DNA from: Alteribacillus sp041949975
Lineage (GTDB): Bacteria > Bacillota > Bacilli > Bacillales > Marinococcaceae
Direction: 5' to 3'
Assembly: GCF_041949975.1 (NCBI RefSeq)
Contig: NZ_JBHFQG010000012.1
Span: 1 to 64,000 of the forward strand
DNA: 64,000 nucleotides
The position numbers and the translations under genes are program-made. The notes beneath the pieces were generated by a model. That model saw only the letters and a list, made by a program, of their open reading frames with translations, searched no databases and was not told where the DNA came from. Of this stretch, positions 35,958 through 45,476 are shown one piece after another; the first letter of the stretch is position 1; every line of letters begins with the position of its first letter.

Positions 35958-38693
35958 ATGAGTACAAATCAAGATGTTTTTAATGCGCGCAAGTCTTTCA
36001 CATCTGATGGGAAGACGTATTATTACTATGACATTAAAGCACTAGAGCAAGCGGGAGTTGGTAATGTGTCCAAGCTTCCTTACTCTGTAAAAGTGCTGCT
36101 AGAATCTGTTCTAAGACAGTTGGATGGAAAGGTTATAAAAAAAGAACACGTGGAAAGTCTGGCAAATTGGGGAACAGACAAAGGTGGCAGTGAAGATGTG
36201 CCTTTTAAACCTTCTCGTGTTATCCTTCAGGACTTCACCGGGGTTCCAGCCGTAGTAGACCTAGCTTCTTTAAGAAAAGCAATGGCTGACATCGGCGGGG
36301 ACGCTGAGAAAATTAACCCGGCTATTCCGGTAGATCTTGTAGTAGACCATTCAGTACAGGTGGATGAATTTGGTTCTTCCGATTCTCTGCGCCGTAATAT
36401 GGAGCTGGAATTTGAAAGAAACGAAGAAAGATATAAGCTTCTTAGCTGGGCTACCAAAGCATTTGATAACTACAGTGCAGTTCCGCCAGCAACTGGCATT
36501 GTTCACCAGGTTAATTTAGAATACTTAGCTTCGGTTGTTCATGCAAATGAAACCGATAACGGAGAAGTGGAAGCTTATCCCGATACGTTAGTTGGAACAG
36601 ACTCTCACACTACAATGATTAACGGTCTAGGCGTACTTGGATGGGGAGTTGGCGGTATCGAAGCGGAAGCTGGAATGCTTCAGCAGCCATCTTATTTCCC
36701 AGCGCCGGAAGTTATTGGAGTGCGCTTGAAGGGCTCCCTGCCTAACGGTGCAACAGCAACTGACCTGGCTCTTAAAGTAACCCAGGTTCTTCGCGAAACG
36801 AACGTAGTAGGGAAGTTTGTGGAATTCTTTGGTCCGGGTCTTGCTGAAATGCCGCTTGCCGATCGTGCCACAATTTCCAATATGGCACCAGAATACGGCG
36901 CAACATGCGGTTTCTTCCCTGTAGACCAAGAATCATTAAACTATTTGCGTTTAACAGGGCGCTCTGAAGACCATATTAAACTAGTAGAAGAGTATTGCAA
37001 AGCAAACGACCTTTTCTATGAAGACGGAAAAGAAGAGCCGGATTTCACAAAAGTAGTAGAAATAGATCTTTCTCAGATTGAGCCTAGCTTGTCTGGTCCA
37101 AAACGCCCGCAAGACCTGATTCCTATGTCTGAGATGAAGAAGCAATTTAATGAAGCACTAACAGCACCTGCTGGAAATCAAGGCTTTGGAATGTCCCCAG
37201 AGGATATTAATAAAAAAGTGGAAGTGAAACATCCAAGCGGTAAAACGTCAGAGCTTGAAACGGGAGCCGTTACTATCGCTGCCATTACAAGCTGTACGAA
37301 CACTTCCAACCCTTATGTTATGATCGGAGCTGGACTAATTGCGAAAAAAGCAATCGAGAAAGGGCTGGATGTGCCGGAATACGTAAAAACATCGCTTGCT
37401 CCTGGTTCAAAAGTGGTAACACGTTATTTAGAAGATGCAGGCTTGATGCCTTATCTCGATCAGCTTGGTTTCAACCTAGTTGGTTATGGATGTACAACTT
37501 GTATCGGGAACAGCGGACCGCTTCCAGAGGAAATTGAGGAAGCTATTGCAGACAATGATCTGCTCGTATCTTCCGTGTTAAGCGGTAACCGTAACTTTGA
37601 AGGTCGTATTCATCCGCTTGTGAAAGCAAATTACCTGGCGTCTCCGCCGCTTGTGGTAGCATACGCTTTAGCTGGAAACGTGAACTTTGATATGAACAAT
37701 GATTCGTTTGGCAAAGATAAAGAGGGCAATGATGTTTATTTTGAAGACATTTGGCCAACAGCTGCTGAAATTAAAGAATTTGTTCATAACAATGTATCTC
37801 CAGAAATGTTCAAGAAAGAATACGAAAGCGTATTCGATAATAATGAGCGCTGGAATGATCTTCAATCAGAAGAAAATGCGGCATTGTATGACTGGGATGA
37901 AGAGTCGACTTATATCCAAAATCCGCCATTCTTTGAAGAAATGTCTGAAGAACCAGAAGACATTAAACAGCTAGATGAATTGCGTGTGATTGGCAAGTTT
38001 GGAGATTCAGTTACTACAGACCATATTTCTCCAGCAGGTTCAATTGCAAAAGACAGCCCAGCTGGTAAGTACTTGATGGAAAAAGGACTGAAACCTGCTC
38101 AATTTAACTCCTATGGTTCCCGCCGCGGAAACCATGAAGTCATGATGAGAGGTACTTTTGCAAATATCCGTATTAAAAACCAGCTTGCTCCAGGAACAGA
38201 AGGCGGTTATACAACGTACTGGCCAAACGGAGAGGTAATGGCTATTTATGATGCGTCCATGAAATATAAAGAAGACAATACCGGTCTTATGGTCATCGCT
38301 GGAAAAGACTACGGCATGGGAAGCTCTCGTGACTGGGCAGCAAAAGGTACAAATCTGCTTGGCATTAAGACTGTTATTGCTGAAAGCTTTGAACGTATTC
38401 ACCGTAGTAACCTCGTTTTAATGGGTGTGCTTCCGCTTCAATTTAAAGAAGGCGAGAACGCAGATACACTCGGGCTTACTGGGAAAGAAACATTCAATGT
38501 AAACATTGACAACAATGTGCAGCCTCGTGATTATGTAGAAGTAGAGGCCGTGGATGAAGACGGCAATAAGAAAACATTTGAAGCGCTTGTGCGTTTTGAT
38601 AGTGAAGTAGAAATCGACTACTATCGTCACGGCGGTATTCTTCAAATGGTACTCCGTAATAAACTTGCTGAAGCAAGAAGTGCAAAACACTAA
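35958..38693 (+). CDS. citB: Aconitate hydratase (CitB/AcnA)
   Basis: A [4Fe-4S] TCA-cycle enzyme interconverting citrate and isocitrate; in bacilli it also binds iron-responsive RNA. The protein has 911 residues, normal for AcnA. Cluster ligands are seen in ITSCTNTSNP near 436 and GYGCTTCIGNSGPL near 502. Substrate residues lie in GTDSHTTMINGLGVLGWGVGG near 214 (quoted: GTDSHTTMINGLGVLG) and DYGMGSSRDWAAKG near 780. ATG 35958 follows GAGGAGG. Its neighbours to the left (selA) are not those of B. subtilis, but yneP and yneQ appear further right. Confidence 0.97.
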   Translation: MSTNQDVFNARKSFTSDGKTYYYYDIKALEQAGVGNVSKLPYSVKVLLESVLRQLDGKVIKKEHVESLANWGTDKGGSEDVPFKPSRVILQDFTGVPAVVDLASLRKAMADIGGDAEKINPAIPVDLVVDHSVQVDEFGSSDSLRRNMELEFERNEERYKLLSWATKAFDNYSAVPPATGIVHQVNLEYLASVVHANETDNGEVEAYPDTLVGTDSHTTMINGLGVLGWGVGGIEAEAGMLQQPSYFPAPEVIGVRLKGSLPNGATATDLALKVTQVLRETNVVGKFVEFFGPGLAEMPLADRATISNMAPEYGATCGFFPVDQESLNYLRLTGRSEDHIKLVEEYCKANDLFYEDGKEEPDFTKVVEIDLSQIEPSLSGPKRPQDLIPMSEMKKQFNEALTAPAGNQGFGMSPEDINKKVEVKHPSGKTSELETGAVTIAAITSCTNTSNPYVMIGAGLIAKKAIEKGLDVPEYVKTSLAPGSKVVTRYLEDAGLMPYLDQLGFNLVGYGCTTCIGNSGPLPEEIEEAIADNDLLVSSVLSGNRNFEGRIHPLVKANYLASPPLVVAYALAGNVNFDMNNDSFGKDKEGNDVYFEDIWPTAAEIKEFVHNNVSPEMFKKEYESVFDNNERWNDLQSEENAALYDWDEESTYIQNPPFFEEMSEEPEDIKQLDELRVIGKFGDSVTTDHISPAGSIAKDSPAGKYLMEKGLKPAQFNSYGSRRGNHEVMMRGTFANIRIKNQLAPGTEGGYTTYWPNGEVMAIYDASMKYKEDNTGLMVIAGKDYGMGSSRDWAAKGTNLLGIKTVIAESFERIHRSNLVLMGVLPLQFKEGENADTLGLTGKETFNVNIDNNVQPRDYVEVEAVDEDGNKKTFEALVRFDSEVEIDYYRHGGILQMVLRNKLAEARSAKH

Positions 38694-38707
38694 TTTCATG
38701 CAGAAGG

Positions 38708-38733
38708 CCGGACCTTGATGGTCCGGTTTTTTT
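38708..38733 (+). terminator. Terminator of citB
   Basis: CCGGACC-TTGAT-GGTCCGG followed by TTTTTTT. Confidence 0.92.
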
Positions 38734-38859
38734 ATTATAAACCAATATAAAATTTCACGTACCGTAGTTATTTATGTAAAAAAGTATAAAAAACAAAAAA
38801 TTTAGAAAAACTGATTTCAAAAGTTACCATTTTAAATTAGATCTCAAGGAGGAATAAAC

Positions 38860-38985
38860 ATGAATAAAAAGAAACGAATTTCTTTGAAAGAGTTAATGGA
38901 AGCGAATAAAGAAGAAATTCTAAATAATCCATCTGTATTAGAGAAGATTGAAGAAAAGTGGGAAAATAAAAAAGCAATGCAATAA
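38860..38985 (+). CDS. FbpB-like small basic protein
   Basis: A 41-residue basic protein, MNKKKRISLKELMEANKE at the start and EKIEEKWENKKAMQ at the end, fitting the pattern of FbpB-family Fur-regulated small basic proteins (LxELxxxNKEEIL...LEKIEEK). In B. subtilis these help the FsrA sRNA in iron sparing, whose targets include citB. The ATG has CAAGGAGG upstream and a terminator follows. Its place directly after aconitase suits an iron-sparing role. No Fur box was clearly seen, so this is family resemblance only. Confidence 0.65.
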   Translation: MNKKKRISLKELMEANKEEILNNPSVLEKIEEKWENKKAMQ

Positions 38986-39025
38986 AAAGTGAGAAAGTTA
39001 AAAACGCAATATAATACTGGCTTTG

Positions 39026-39052
39026 ACTCGCCAAGCGGGCGGGTTTTTCTTT
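39026..39052 (+). terminator. Terminator of the FbpB-like gene
   Basis: ACTCGCC-AAGC-GGGCGGGT stem followed by TTTTCTTTTC. Confidence 0.75.
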
Positions 39053-39189
39053 TCTTAAATTTTAAAACTTTATTTATTGTTTGAAGTAGTTTTATACTTT
39101 TTTCGATTAATATATAACGATTCTCCTTGCCAAAAGCTTTTTAAGAAACGATAATGAATAAAGAAAGAACACGAAGGCAGGAGTTATCA

Positions 39190-39708
39190 ATGAGCAATTT
39201 AGACACACGTTCAAGCACTACAACCAATAAAATCTACATCCCTTGGAAAAAGATAGTATGGTTTCTGTTAATTGTTTACCTCGGGATTCTTATTTATGTT
39301 ACTTTATTTGCCTGGAATTATGGTTCTTCTTATGGCCCAGTAGGTCCGGGCGGAAGAAATTACAACCTCGTTCCATTTCGCAGTATTTTTCGCATCGCTT
39401 ATTACAGTCCAAATATTGATAATCCTGTTCGAATATTAGGCGGAAATGTTATTATGTTTTTGCCATTTGGAGTCTTAATGGCTTTTTTATTTAAAAAGAA
39501 ACGCACTGCGCTGTGGCTAATCCCTCTATTAGCAATAGTACTGTCTACATTTATAGAAATAAACCAGTTTATTTTCACCCATCGAGTAGCAAATGTAGAT
39601 GACGTAATTTTAAATACCGCTGGTGGTCTTATTGGTGCTTGGTTTATATTAATATTTCGCTCGATTTTGAAATTTCTTAGTAAAAAACCATCTTTTTTTA
39701 AATCATAG
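39190..39708 (+). CDS. VanZ-family membrane protein
   Basis: A 172-residue protein with four membrane helices and the VanZ pattern: NLVPFRSIFRI near 60, GGNVIMFLPFGVLM near 87, STFIEINQFI near 122, and VANVDDVILNTAGGLIG near 138. VanZ proteins are linked to teicoplanin resistance and cell-surface functions, but most chromosomal members have no known role. ATG 39190 follows GGCAGGAG; ATG 39154 upstream lacks a site. No resistance genes lie nearby. Confidence 0.88.
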   Translation: MSNLDTRSSTTTNKIYIPWKKIVWFLLIVYLGILIYVTLFAWNYGSSYGPVGPGGRNYNLVPFRSIFRIAYYSPNIDNPVRILGGNVIMFLPFGVLMAFLFKKKRTALWLIPLLAIVLSTFIEINQFIFTHRVANVDDVILNTAGGLIGAWFILIFRSILKFLSKKPSFFKS

Positions 39709-39731
39709 CCGTCTCGAAGTTTAAGCAAGTG

Positions 39732-39766
39732 AGCTGTTTTCTTTTGATTAGGAAGCAGCTTTTTGT
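39732..39766 (+). terminator. Probable terminator after the vanZ-like gene
   Basis: AGCTG / CAGCT with inner partial pairing, followed by TTTTTG. The stem is short, so moderate support only. Confidence 0.5.
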
Positions 39767-39838
39767 TTTGACTTTGTATTTATATTTTTTATACTGTTAA
39801 AAAAGAGATTCTTTACTACTAATTAAGGAGCGTTCGTT

Positions 39839-42211
39839 TTGGCGATATCTAACTACGACTTTATTCAAGCGGAAATAAAGAGATGGGAAAATCAAATGAA
39901 CTATTTTTCCATCAAGGAAGCAAAACATCTGCTTGAACAAGCAGACATCGAACAAGAACATGAAACATTTATAGCAGCTAAGATTTATGGACTACTAGCT
40001 AGAGATCGTTACAATAAACGTTTTCGTTTTGATCCTATGGTAAAGAACTGGATAGTAAGCGGATTAGAATTAAATGAATACGAGCCTGTTCTATTAAAGC
40101 TGTCGGCTTTAGAGAACCTCAGTAATATAAAAGAAACTGTATTTTCTCTTCCTTTGACCTCCATGCGTGAAACAGACCAAAGCAGTGCACGAAAAAAAGC
40201 TGCAGGTCAATTAAATGATATAGCTGAAAAAGAACTACATTCCTTATATGAGACCAAAGAATACTTACACAGTAACTCTCAAACTCTTCAAGACACATTA
40301 GAAGAATCATTTGAGCTTCATAACTTAGAGGATTTTATTGATCAAGGTATCGATTTATATACAAATTTACACAACGCTACTAATGAATATTTGCGTACTG
40401 CTTCCGGTTCGTTTTATTCACCCGAGCAAGTGAAAATTATTAAAAACACTGTCTCTGATTTATCAGTATTAAAAAAACAATGGCATGATTTCCTGGAACG
40501 CACAGGTGCCCATCCACCTTCTGAACAGGACCCTTTGGATGAGTTGCACCAAATGATCGGATTGTCTAATGTGAAAAATCGAGTTCATCGCTTATATCAT
40601 TATCTTCAATACCAGAAATTAAGAAAAGAAAAAGGATACCATTTAAGTGATGAACGGAGTTTGCACATGATTTTGACTGGGAATCCCGGCACAGGTAAAA
40701 CGATGCTTGCACGTTTACTTGCAAAGATTTACCATCAATTAGGTCTGTTACAACGAGACGAAGTACTTGAAGCAGACCGCTCACAGCTTGTGGGAGGTTA
40801 TGTCGGCCAGACAGAAGAAAAAACGATGAACCGGGTAAAAGAAGCAGTAGGCGGCGTGCTTTTTATTGATGAAGCATACAGTTTGAAAAGGGAAGGAATG
40901 TCAGGAAATGATTTCGGCCAAACGGCTGTTGATACACTCGTTTCTGCCATGACAAGCGGCGAATATGCGGGGACATTTGCGGTGATTCTAGCAGGTTATC
41001 CAGAAGAAATGAGACAATTTCTAAGATCTAATCCAGGGCTTCGGAGTCGTTTCCCGGAAAGCAACCATATTCACCTTCCCGATTATTCTGCTGATGAACT
41101 TATTGAAATCGCTGAAAAAGTAGCCCTGGATAATGATTTTGTCATAAGTGAAGAAGGCAAAAAAGAACTTGAAAAACGGATTGAAAAAGAACAAGTCGAT
41201 GAAACTTTTGGGAACGCCCGAACCGTTAAAAATATAATATTGGATGCCATCTTCCAAAAAGGAGCACGTATAGGGGATACCTCCTCTTTAAAAATGGACG
41301 ATTTTGCTCTTCTCACAGCAGAAGATATGAAAGATCCGTCTTTAACAGAAAAAACAGAAGAAGGCGAACCCCCTCTAGAGCAGTTAGATTCCCTTATTGG
41401 CATTAAAGACGTAAAGCAGGAGATGAAAAAGCTCGCTTCTTTTATTCATGTACAGAACGAACGCAGAAAAGCCGGCATTCCTGCTGCCCCCATACAGCTT
41501 CATACTGTGTTTACCGGTCCTCCCGGTACAGGGAAAACCACGGTTGCAAACCTGTATGCTAATATTTTAAAAGAAATGGGTTTATTAAAACGCGGCCATA
41601 CCATCGTCTGCGGCCGAAGTGATCTTGTCGCAGAATATACAGGTCAAACAGCTGCAAAGACCAGACGGAAAATTAGAGAGGCTCTTGGCGGTGTCCTTTT
41701 TATTGATGAAGCTTATGCGCTGGTCTCGGCCGGAAGAGGAGATTTTGGAAGAGAAGCACTTGATACACTAGTAGAAGAAATGACGAAGCATGATGAAAAT
41801 CTTGTCGTCATCCTTTCCGGTTATCCTGGACCAATGGAGCAGTTGTTCCAAACAAATCCCGGCTTACAGTCCCGTTTTAAAAAATCGTTTTATTTTCCTT
41901 CCTTTGAGCCGGAAGAGCTTGCATCTATTACGGATCATTACATTCGCAGTTATGGATATCATTTTGAACAAGGGACAGAAGACTATTTAACAGACATATA
42001 CAAAACCATGGACACATCGGGGAATGCCCGATTTGCTGAGGATATGGCAGAAGAATTGTTTCAGCAGCAAGCGTTTAGGGTTATGGGCTTAGATGAACCA
42101 AATATAGATGATTTACGCTTACTGTTGAAAAAAGATATAAAAGCAGCATATGTTTACAAGCAGTCAGAAAGAAGGGACAGAAAAAGTGAAAATAGCCGAA
42201 ACAGAAATTGA
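39839..42211 (+). CDS. Double AAA+ ATPase of the CbxX/SpoVK family
   Basis: A 790-residue cytoplasmic protein. The N-terminal ~230 residues are helical (TPR-like by charge pattern, family not identified). Two SpoVK-like AAA modules follow. Module 1 has GNPGTGKTML near 281 and GVLFIDEAYSL near 340. Module 2 has GPPGTGKTTVAN near 562 and GVLFIDEAYALVSAG near 620, each with a downstream PGL(R/Q)SRFP-type arginine region. TTG 39839 follows AAGGAG. It is a paralogue of spoVK with a duplicated motor. The yneP-like gene overlaps its 3' end. Probable sporulation or secretion-related role, unproven. Confidence 0.85.
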   Translation: MAISNYDFIQAEIKRWENQMNYFSIKEAKHLLEQADIEQEHETFIAAKIYGLLARDRYNKRFRFDPMVKNWIVSGLELNEYEPVLLKLSALENLSNIKETVFSLPLTSMRETDQSSARKKAAGQLNDIAEKELHSLYETKEYLHSNSQTLQDTLEESFELHNLEDFIDQGIDLYTNLHNATNEYLRTASGSFYSPEQVKIIKNTVSDLSVLKKQWHDFLERTGAHPPSEQDPLDELHQMIGLSNVKNRVHRLYHYLQYQKLRKEKGYHLSDERSLHMILTGNPGTGKTMLARLLAKIYHQLGLLQRDEVLEADRSQLVGGYVGQTEEKTMNRVKEAVGGVLFIDEAYSLKREGMSGNDFGQTAVDTLVSAMTSGEYAGTFAVILAGYPEEMRQFLRSNPGLRSRFPESNHIHLPDYSADELIEIAEKVALDNDFVISEEGKKELEKRIEKEQVDETFGNARTVKNIILDAIFQKGARIGDTSSLKMDDFALLTAEDMKDPSLTEKTEEGEPPLEQLDSLIGIKDVKQEMKKLASFIHVQNERRKAGIPAAPIQLHTVFTGPPGTGKTTVANLYANILKEMGLLKRGHTIVCGRSDLVAEYTGQTAAKTRRKIREALGGVLFIDEAYALVSAGRGDFGREALDTLVEEMTKHDENLVVILSGYPGPMEQLFQTNPGLQSRFKKSFYFPSFEPEELASITDHYIRSYGYHFEQGTEDYLTDIYKTMDTSGNARFAEDMAEELFQQQAFRVMGLDEPNIDDLRLLLKKDIKAAYVYKQSERRDRKSENSRNRN

Positions 42212-42608
42212 CGTTAGATATGCAGAAACAGATCAAATGGGCGTTGTCCATCACTCTAATTATATTGTCTGGTGTGAACTAGGGCGTACGAAATTGATTA
42301 AGGAGCTTGGTTTTGATTACAGAGATCTTGAAGACTCTGGAATTGTCTCCCCGGTCATTAACATTGATCTAAATTATAAATTTCCGGCCCATTTTGGTGA
42401 AACCATTACGCTTTCTACCTGGATTGATAGTTATGATGGAATTCGAGTGGTGTACGGGTATAAAGTCGTTAATGAAAAAGGGCAGCTATGTGCAGAAGGA
42501 AACAGCAGCCATGTATGTGTAAAAAAAGAAACTTTTCGCCCCGTTTCGATTAAAAAACAGCTTCCAGATTGGCACGTAGCTTATGAAAAGTATAAAAAAC
42601 CTAACTAA
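42186..42608 (+). CDS. yneP: YneP, hotdog-fold acyl-CoA thioesterase
   Basis: A 140-residue 4HBT thioesterase. VRYAETDQMGVVHHSNYIVW near 10 holds the catalytic Asp and the hotdog helix, and the fold ends with VCVKKETFRPVSI. GTG 42186 has AAGAAGGGA upstream and overlaps the preceding gene by 26 bp. In B. subtilis yneP lies near citB and yneQ, as here. Its natural substrate is unknown. Confidence 0.9.
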   Translation: MKIAETEIDVRYAETDQMGVVHHSNYIVWCELGRTKLIKELGFDYRDLEDSGIVSPVINIDLNYKFPAHFGETITLSTWIDSYDGIRVVYGYKVVNEKGQLCAEGNSSHVCVKKETFRPVSIKKQLPDWHVAYEKYKKPN

Positions 42609-42684
42609 ATGAAAATTAATCTATCATAAAAGTTCTTTTGAATGATAATGGTATGGTATAAAAGAGAAAGAGGGGCCTTACATT

Positions 42685-43005
42685 ATGGCTTTTGGGATAA
42701 AAAGAAAAGAACTGCAATCTTGGAAAGAAAAAGCGAAAAATGAAGAGATCTCTTTTTTAACTCATTATTGGTATGATGAAAGATTTCCTGATTGCCATAC
42801 CGTTACTAAAGCTGCCTGCTCTAACCTTCAAAAGCTGGCGGATTGGGGAAAACAATACGGATTAAAAGAAGAATGGATTCATAAACGCATCCCTTACCCG
42901 CACTTTGATCTGTTAGGCGAGAAACAAATTCATATTCTTGAGGCAGAAAACCAGCATCATCATATAAAACGATTTTCTTTATATGACCGAAAAGGTTTAA
43001 AATAA
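42685..43005 (+). CDS. yneQ: YneQ-like protein
   Basis: A 106-residue protein with the conserved pieces FLTHYWYDERFPDCHTVTKAAC near 27 (quoted: HYWYDERFPDCHTVTKAAC) and RIPYPHFDLLG near 70. It follows yneP, as in B. subtilis. The Asp, His and Cys-rich pattern might bind metal, but no function is known. ATG 42685 follows GAGGGG. Confidence 0.85.
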   Translation: MAFGIKRKELQSWKEKAKNEEISFLTHYWYDERFPDCHTVTKAACSNLQKLADWGKQYGLKEEWIHKRIPYPHFDLLGEKQIHILEAENQHHHIKRFSLYDRKGLK

Positions 43006-43051
43006 AACAATAGCAGGAAAAGATAAACAGTATACATGCGGAGGGATTGTA

Positions 43052-43876
43052 ATGAAAGTTACGCAAAAAGAAATTATCGAAGCATTACATGTGAAGCCAT
43101 ATATCCATCCAAAAGAAGAAATTGAAGAGAGAAAAAACTTCTTAAAACAATATGCTAAAAAAACTGGGGTAAATGGGTATGTACTGGGTATTTCAGGCGG
43201 CCAGGATTCTTCTTTAGCTGGGAAAATTACACAAATGGCAGTAGAGGAACTGATTAAAGAAGAACCTAAAACATATGAATTTATAGCACTGCGGCTTCCA
43301 TATGGTGATCAATTTGATGAAGATGATGCGGTTTCTGCGATGGAATATATTTCTCCATCACGAGCATTAACTGTTAATATAAAAGAAGCAACAGATGCAG
43401 CTCAACGTGCATTTGAAAAGGCTGCAAACAAAAAAATGAGCGACTTTAACAAAGGAAATACAAAAGCAAGAGAACGGATGAAAGTACAATATGATATCGC
43501 AGCAGAATTCGGTTGTCTTGTCATAGGTACTGATCACGCGGCCGAAGCTGTTACTGGTTTTTTCACTAAACACGGAGACGGTGCCTGTGATGTTGCACCA
43601 TTATTTGGTCTAAATAAACGCCAGGGAAAACAATTATTAAGAGAATTAGATGCACCTTCCCAATTATTTGAAAAAGTACCTACCGCAGACTTAGAGAGCG
43701 ATAAACCTGGCCTGCCTGACGAAGAAGCGCTTGGAATGACTTATGATCAAATTGATGATTTTTTAGAAGGAAAAGAAATTGACCCGCAAACAGCCGAAAA
43801 CCTTATAAAAAGATATGAACAAACCGAACACAAACGCCAGCTGCCCGTTACAGTCCAAGACGAATGGTGGAAATAA
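43052..43876 (+). CDS. nadE: NH3-dependent NAD+ synthetase
   Basis: Final step of NAD synthesis, amidating nicotinic acid adenine dinucleotide with ammonia. The 274-residue protein has the ATP pyrophosphatase P-loop LGISGGQDSSLAGK near 44 and GTDHAAEAVTGFFTKHGDG near 158. The ending EHKRQLP is typical. There is no glutaminase domain, so it is the ammonia-dependent form. ATG 43052 has GCGGAGGG upstream. Confidence 0.96.
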   Translation: MKVTQKEIIEALHVKPYIHPKEEIEERKNFLKQYAKKTGVNGYVLGISGGQDSSLAGKITQMAVEELIKEEPKTYEFIALRLPYGDQFDEDDAVSAMEYISPSRALTVNIKEATDAAQRAFEKAANKKMSDFNKGNTKARERMKVQYDIAAEFGCLVIGTDHAAEAVTGFFTKHGDGACDVAPLFGLNKRQGKQLLRELDAPSQLFEKVPTADLESDKPGLPDEEALGMTYDQIDDFLEGKEIDPQTAENLIKRYEQTEHKRQLPVTVQDEWWK

Positions 43877-43898
43877 AAATCGTGTATATGTGCTGTAA

Positions 43899-43925
43899 TA
43901 CTCCCGGTACTGCCGGGACTTTTTC
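43899..43925 (+). terminator. Terminator of nadE
   Basis: ACTCCCGG-TACTG-CCGGGACT stem followed by TTTTT. Confidence 0.85.
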
Positions 43926-43979
43926 TGATAATAAACTTACAGAATAGGCTTTTGATGGGAATGGGAGAGAGGAAAAAAG

Positions 43980-44486
43980 ATGGACAAAAAATATTGGCTC
44001 TTGCTTGGATTAACACTAATTTTAGGTTTTTTCAGTGGTATGTTTATCCAATCACAGCGGGGAGCAGACAATGGAGAGCAGTTTTACCAAACTGTGTCTG
44101 CTGACTCAGAGCACTTATTGGAAATGGGGGAAACAAGCCGGGTTAACCGATTTGATATTACGGTCCATGAAGCCTACATAATGAATGAAGAGGATAGTCA
44201 GTATGTAGTAGTAGATGTTTCCTTTTTTAATACGGCAGACGAAGCTAGAGAGATTCCCCTTTTTAATACATTAGTCGTTGATGAAAAAGGGAATGCTTCA
44301 GAGCATGAATCAATGCATGATGACCAGCGCCTTGTTGGAGGCCAGATTCGACCAGAAGGGCTTCGACGTGGAACTATAGCTTTTAAAGTAGAACCCTCTT
44401 CTCATTATGAGTTTTCTTATATGGACCATACTGGAAAAGGAATGGCTACTTGGAACTTAGAATTAAATGAAGAAAAGGAAGGCTGA
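43980..44486 (+). CDS. DUF4352-like exported protein
   Basis: A 168-residue membrane-anchored protein. The N-terminal helix YWLLLGLTLILGFFSGMFI (5-23) lacks a lipobox Cys. It precedes an immunoglobulin-like beta domain with DITVHEAYIMNEEDSQYVVV near 60 and VGGQIRPEGLRRGTIAFKV near 120, fitting the DUF4352 telokin-like family. ATG 43980 follows GAGAGAGG. The PHP phosphoesterase gene begins 7 bp later, so the two are probably co-transcribed. Function unknown. Confidence 0.72.
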   Translation: MDKKYWLLLGLTLILGFFSGMFIQSQRGADNGEQFYQTVSADSEHLLEMGETSRVNRFDITVHEAYIMNEEDSQYVVVDVSFFNTADEAREIPLFNTLVVDEKGNASEHESMHDDQRLVGGQIRPEGLRRGTIAFKVEPSSHYEFSYMDHTGKGMATWNLELNEEKEG

Positions 44487-44492
44487 GGCAAA

Positions 44493-45359
44493 GTGACCAG
44501 GGCAGATTTACACATGCATTCTACAGCATCAGACGGGGGCTACACCCCGTCTGAATTAATGAGAAAGTGCTATAATGCAGGGTTATCCATTGTTTCTCTT
44601 ACTGACCATGACACCACAAACGGTATAAAAGAAGCTAAAGAAGAGGCCTCAAAGCTTAACTTAACCGTTATTAATGGCATTGAACTTTCTACGAAAAATA
44701 AAGGCAAAAGCGTACATATATTAGGTTATGGCATGAATATTGAAGATAATTCGTTTCAAAAAATACTCGAAGAACAGAGGCAAATGCGGGAAGACCGCCT
44801 TCATATAATGCTAGAAAAACTGAAAGCACAAAATATTACCCTCCACCCAGAAGATGTATTAAAACACGTAGATGGGGGAAGCATCGGAAGACCGCATGTT
44901 GCGATGGCTTTAGTGGAAAAATCATTCGTCGCAAATGCTGCAGAAGCTTTTGATTTATATTTGGCGGAAGGAAAACCTTGCTATGTAGAAAAAGCTAAAG
45001 AATTTTCTCCCCAGGAAGCAATCCAATTAATAAAAGGTGCAGGCGGACTAGCTGTTGTGGCTCATCCCGTGTATTATGGAATAGACAGGCAAATTAAGCA
45101 ATGGATCAAAGAAGAAGACTTAGATGGAGTAGAAGTTTACCATAGAGACCATGACTACCAGACAGTAAAGTATTATGAACGCCTGGTTTATGCTTGGGAA
45201 AAAGAAATCGAAAGAGACCTTTTAAAAACAGGGGGATCTGATTTTCATCATGAAACTTACGGCAGAAAGATAGAACCGGTAGGCACGACTACTGTTTCTT
45301 TATCGTTAGCCAACAAATTGTTAGACGCAGTCAAACAAGGCAAGCGGAAAGAGAAATAG
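44493..45359 (+). CDS. PHP-domain phosphoesterase
   Basis: A 288-residue PHP hydrolase. It has DLHMHSTASDGGYTPSEL near 4, SLTDHDTTNG near 35, GIELST near 59, VVAHPVYYG near 190 and GGSDFHHETYG near 248. These give the metal-binding His/Asp/Glu set. Relatives include RNase AM (YciV), which trims 5' ends of RNA and hydrolyses 3',5'-bisphosphates. GTG 44493 follows GGAAGG. The exact substrate is not predictable from this sequence alone. Confidence 0.9.
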   Translation: MTRADLHMHSTASDGGYTPSELMRKCYNAGLSIVSLTDHDTTNGIKEAKEEASKLNLTVINGIELSTKNKGKSVHILGYGMNIEDNSFQKILEEQRQMREDRLHIMLEKLKAQNITLHPEDVLKHVDGGSIGRPHVAMALVEKSFVANAAEAFDLYLAEGKPCYVEKAKEFSPQEAIQLIKGAGGLAVVAHPVYYGIDRQIKQWIKEEDLDGVEVYHRDHDYQTVKYYERLVYAWEKEIERDLLKTGGSDFHHETYGRKIEPVGTTTVSLSLANKLLDAVKQGKRKEK

Positions 45360-45476
45360 GCAGAACTTTACTATATATATTGCTTATTTTCTCAATTCAT
45401 GATATTTTGTAGAATTAAAGAACCCGAATTTTTAATAATAATAGAGAGAAATCGGACGAAGGAGTAAGAGAGACGT

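Noticed and set aside
39154..39189. Earlier ATG for the VanZ-like protein
   Set aside because: It lacks a ribosome site, while ATG 39190 has GGCAGGAG just upstream and fits the VanZ start.
45360..45476. SAM riboswitch or T-box before metA
   Set aside because: The 117 bp leader lacks the S-box core, T-box sequence and a terminator hairpin.
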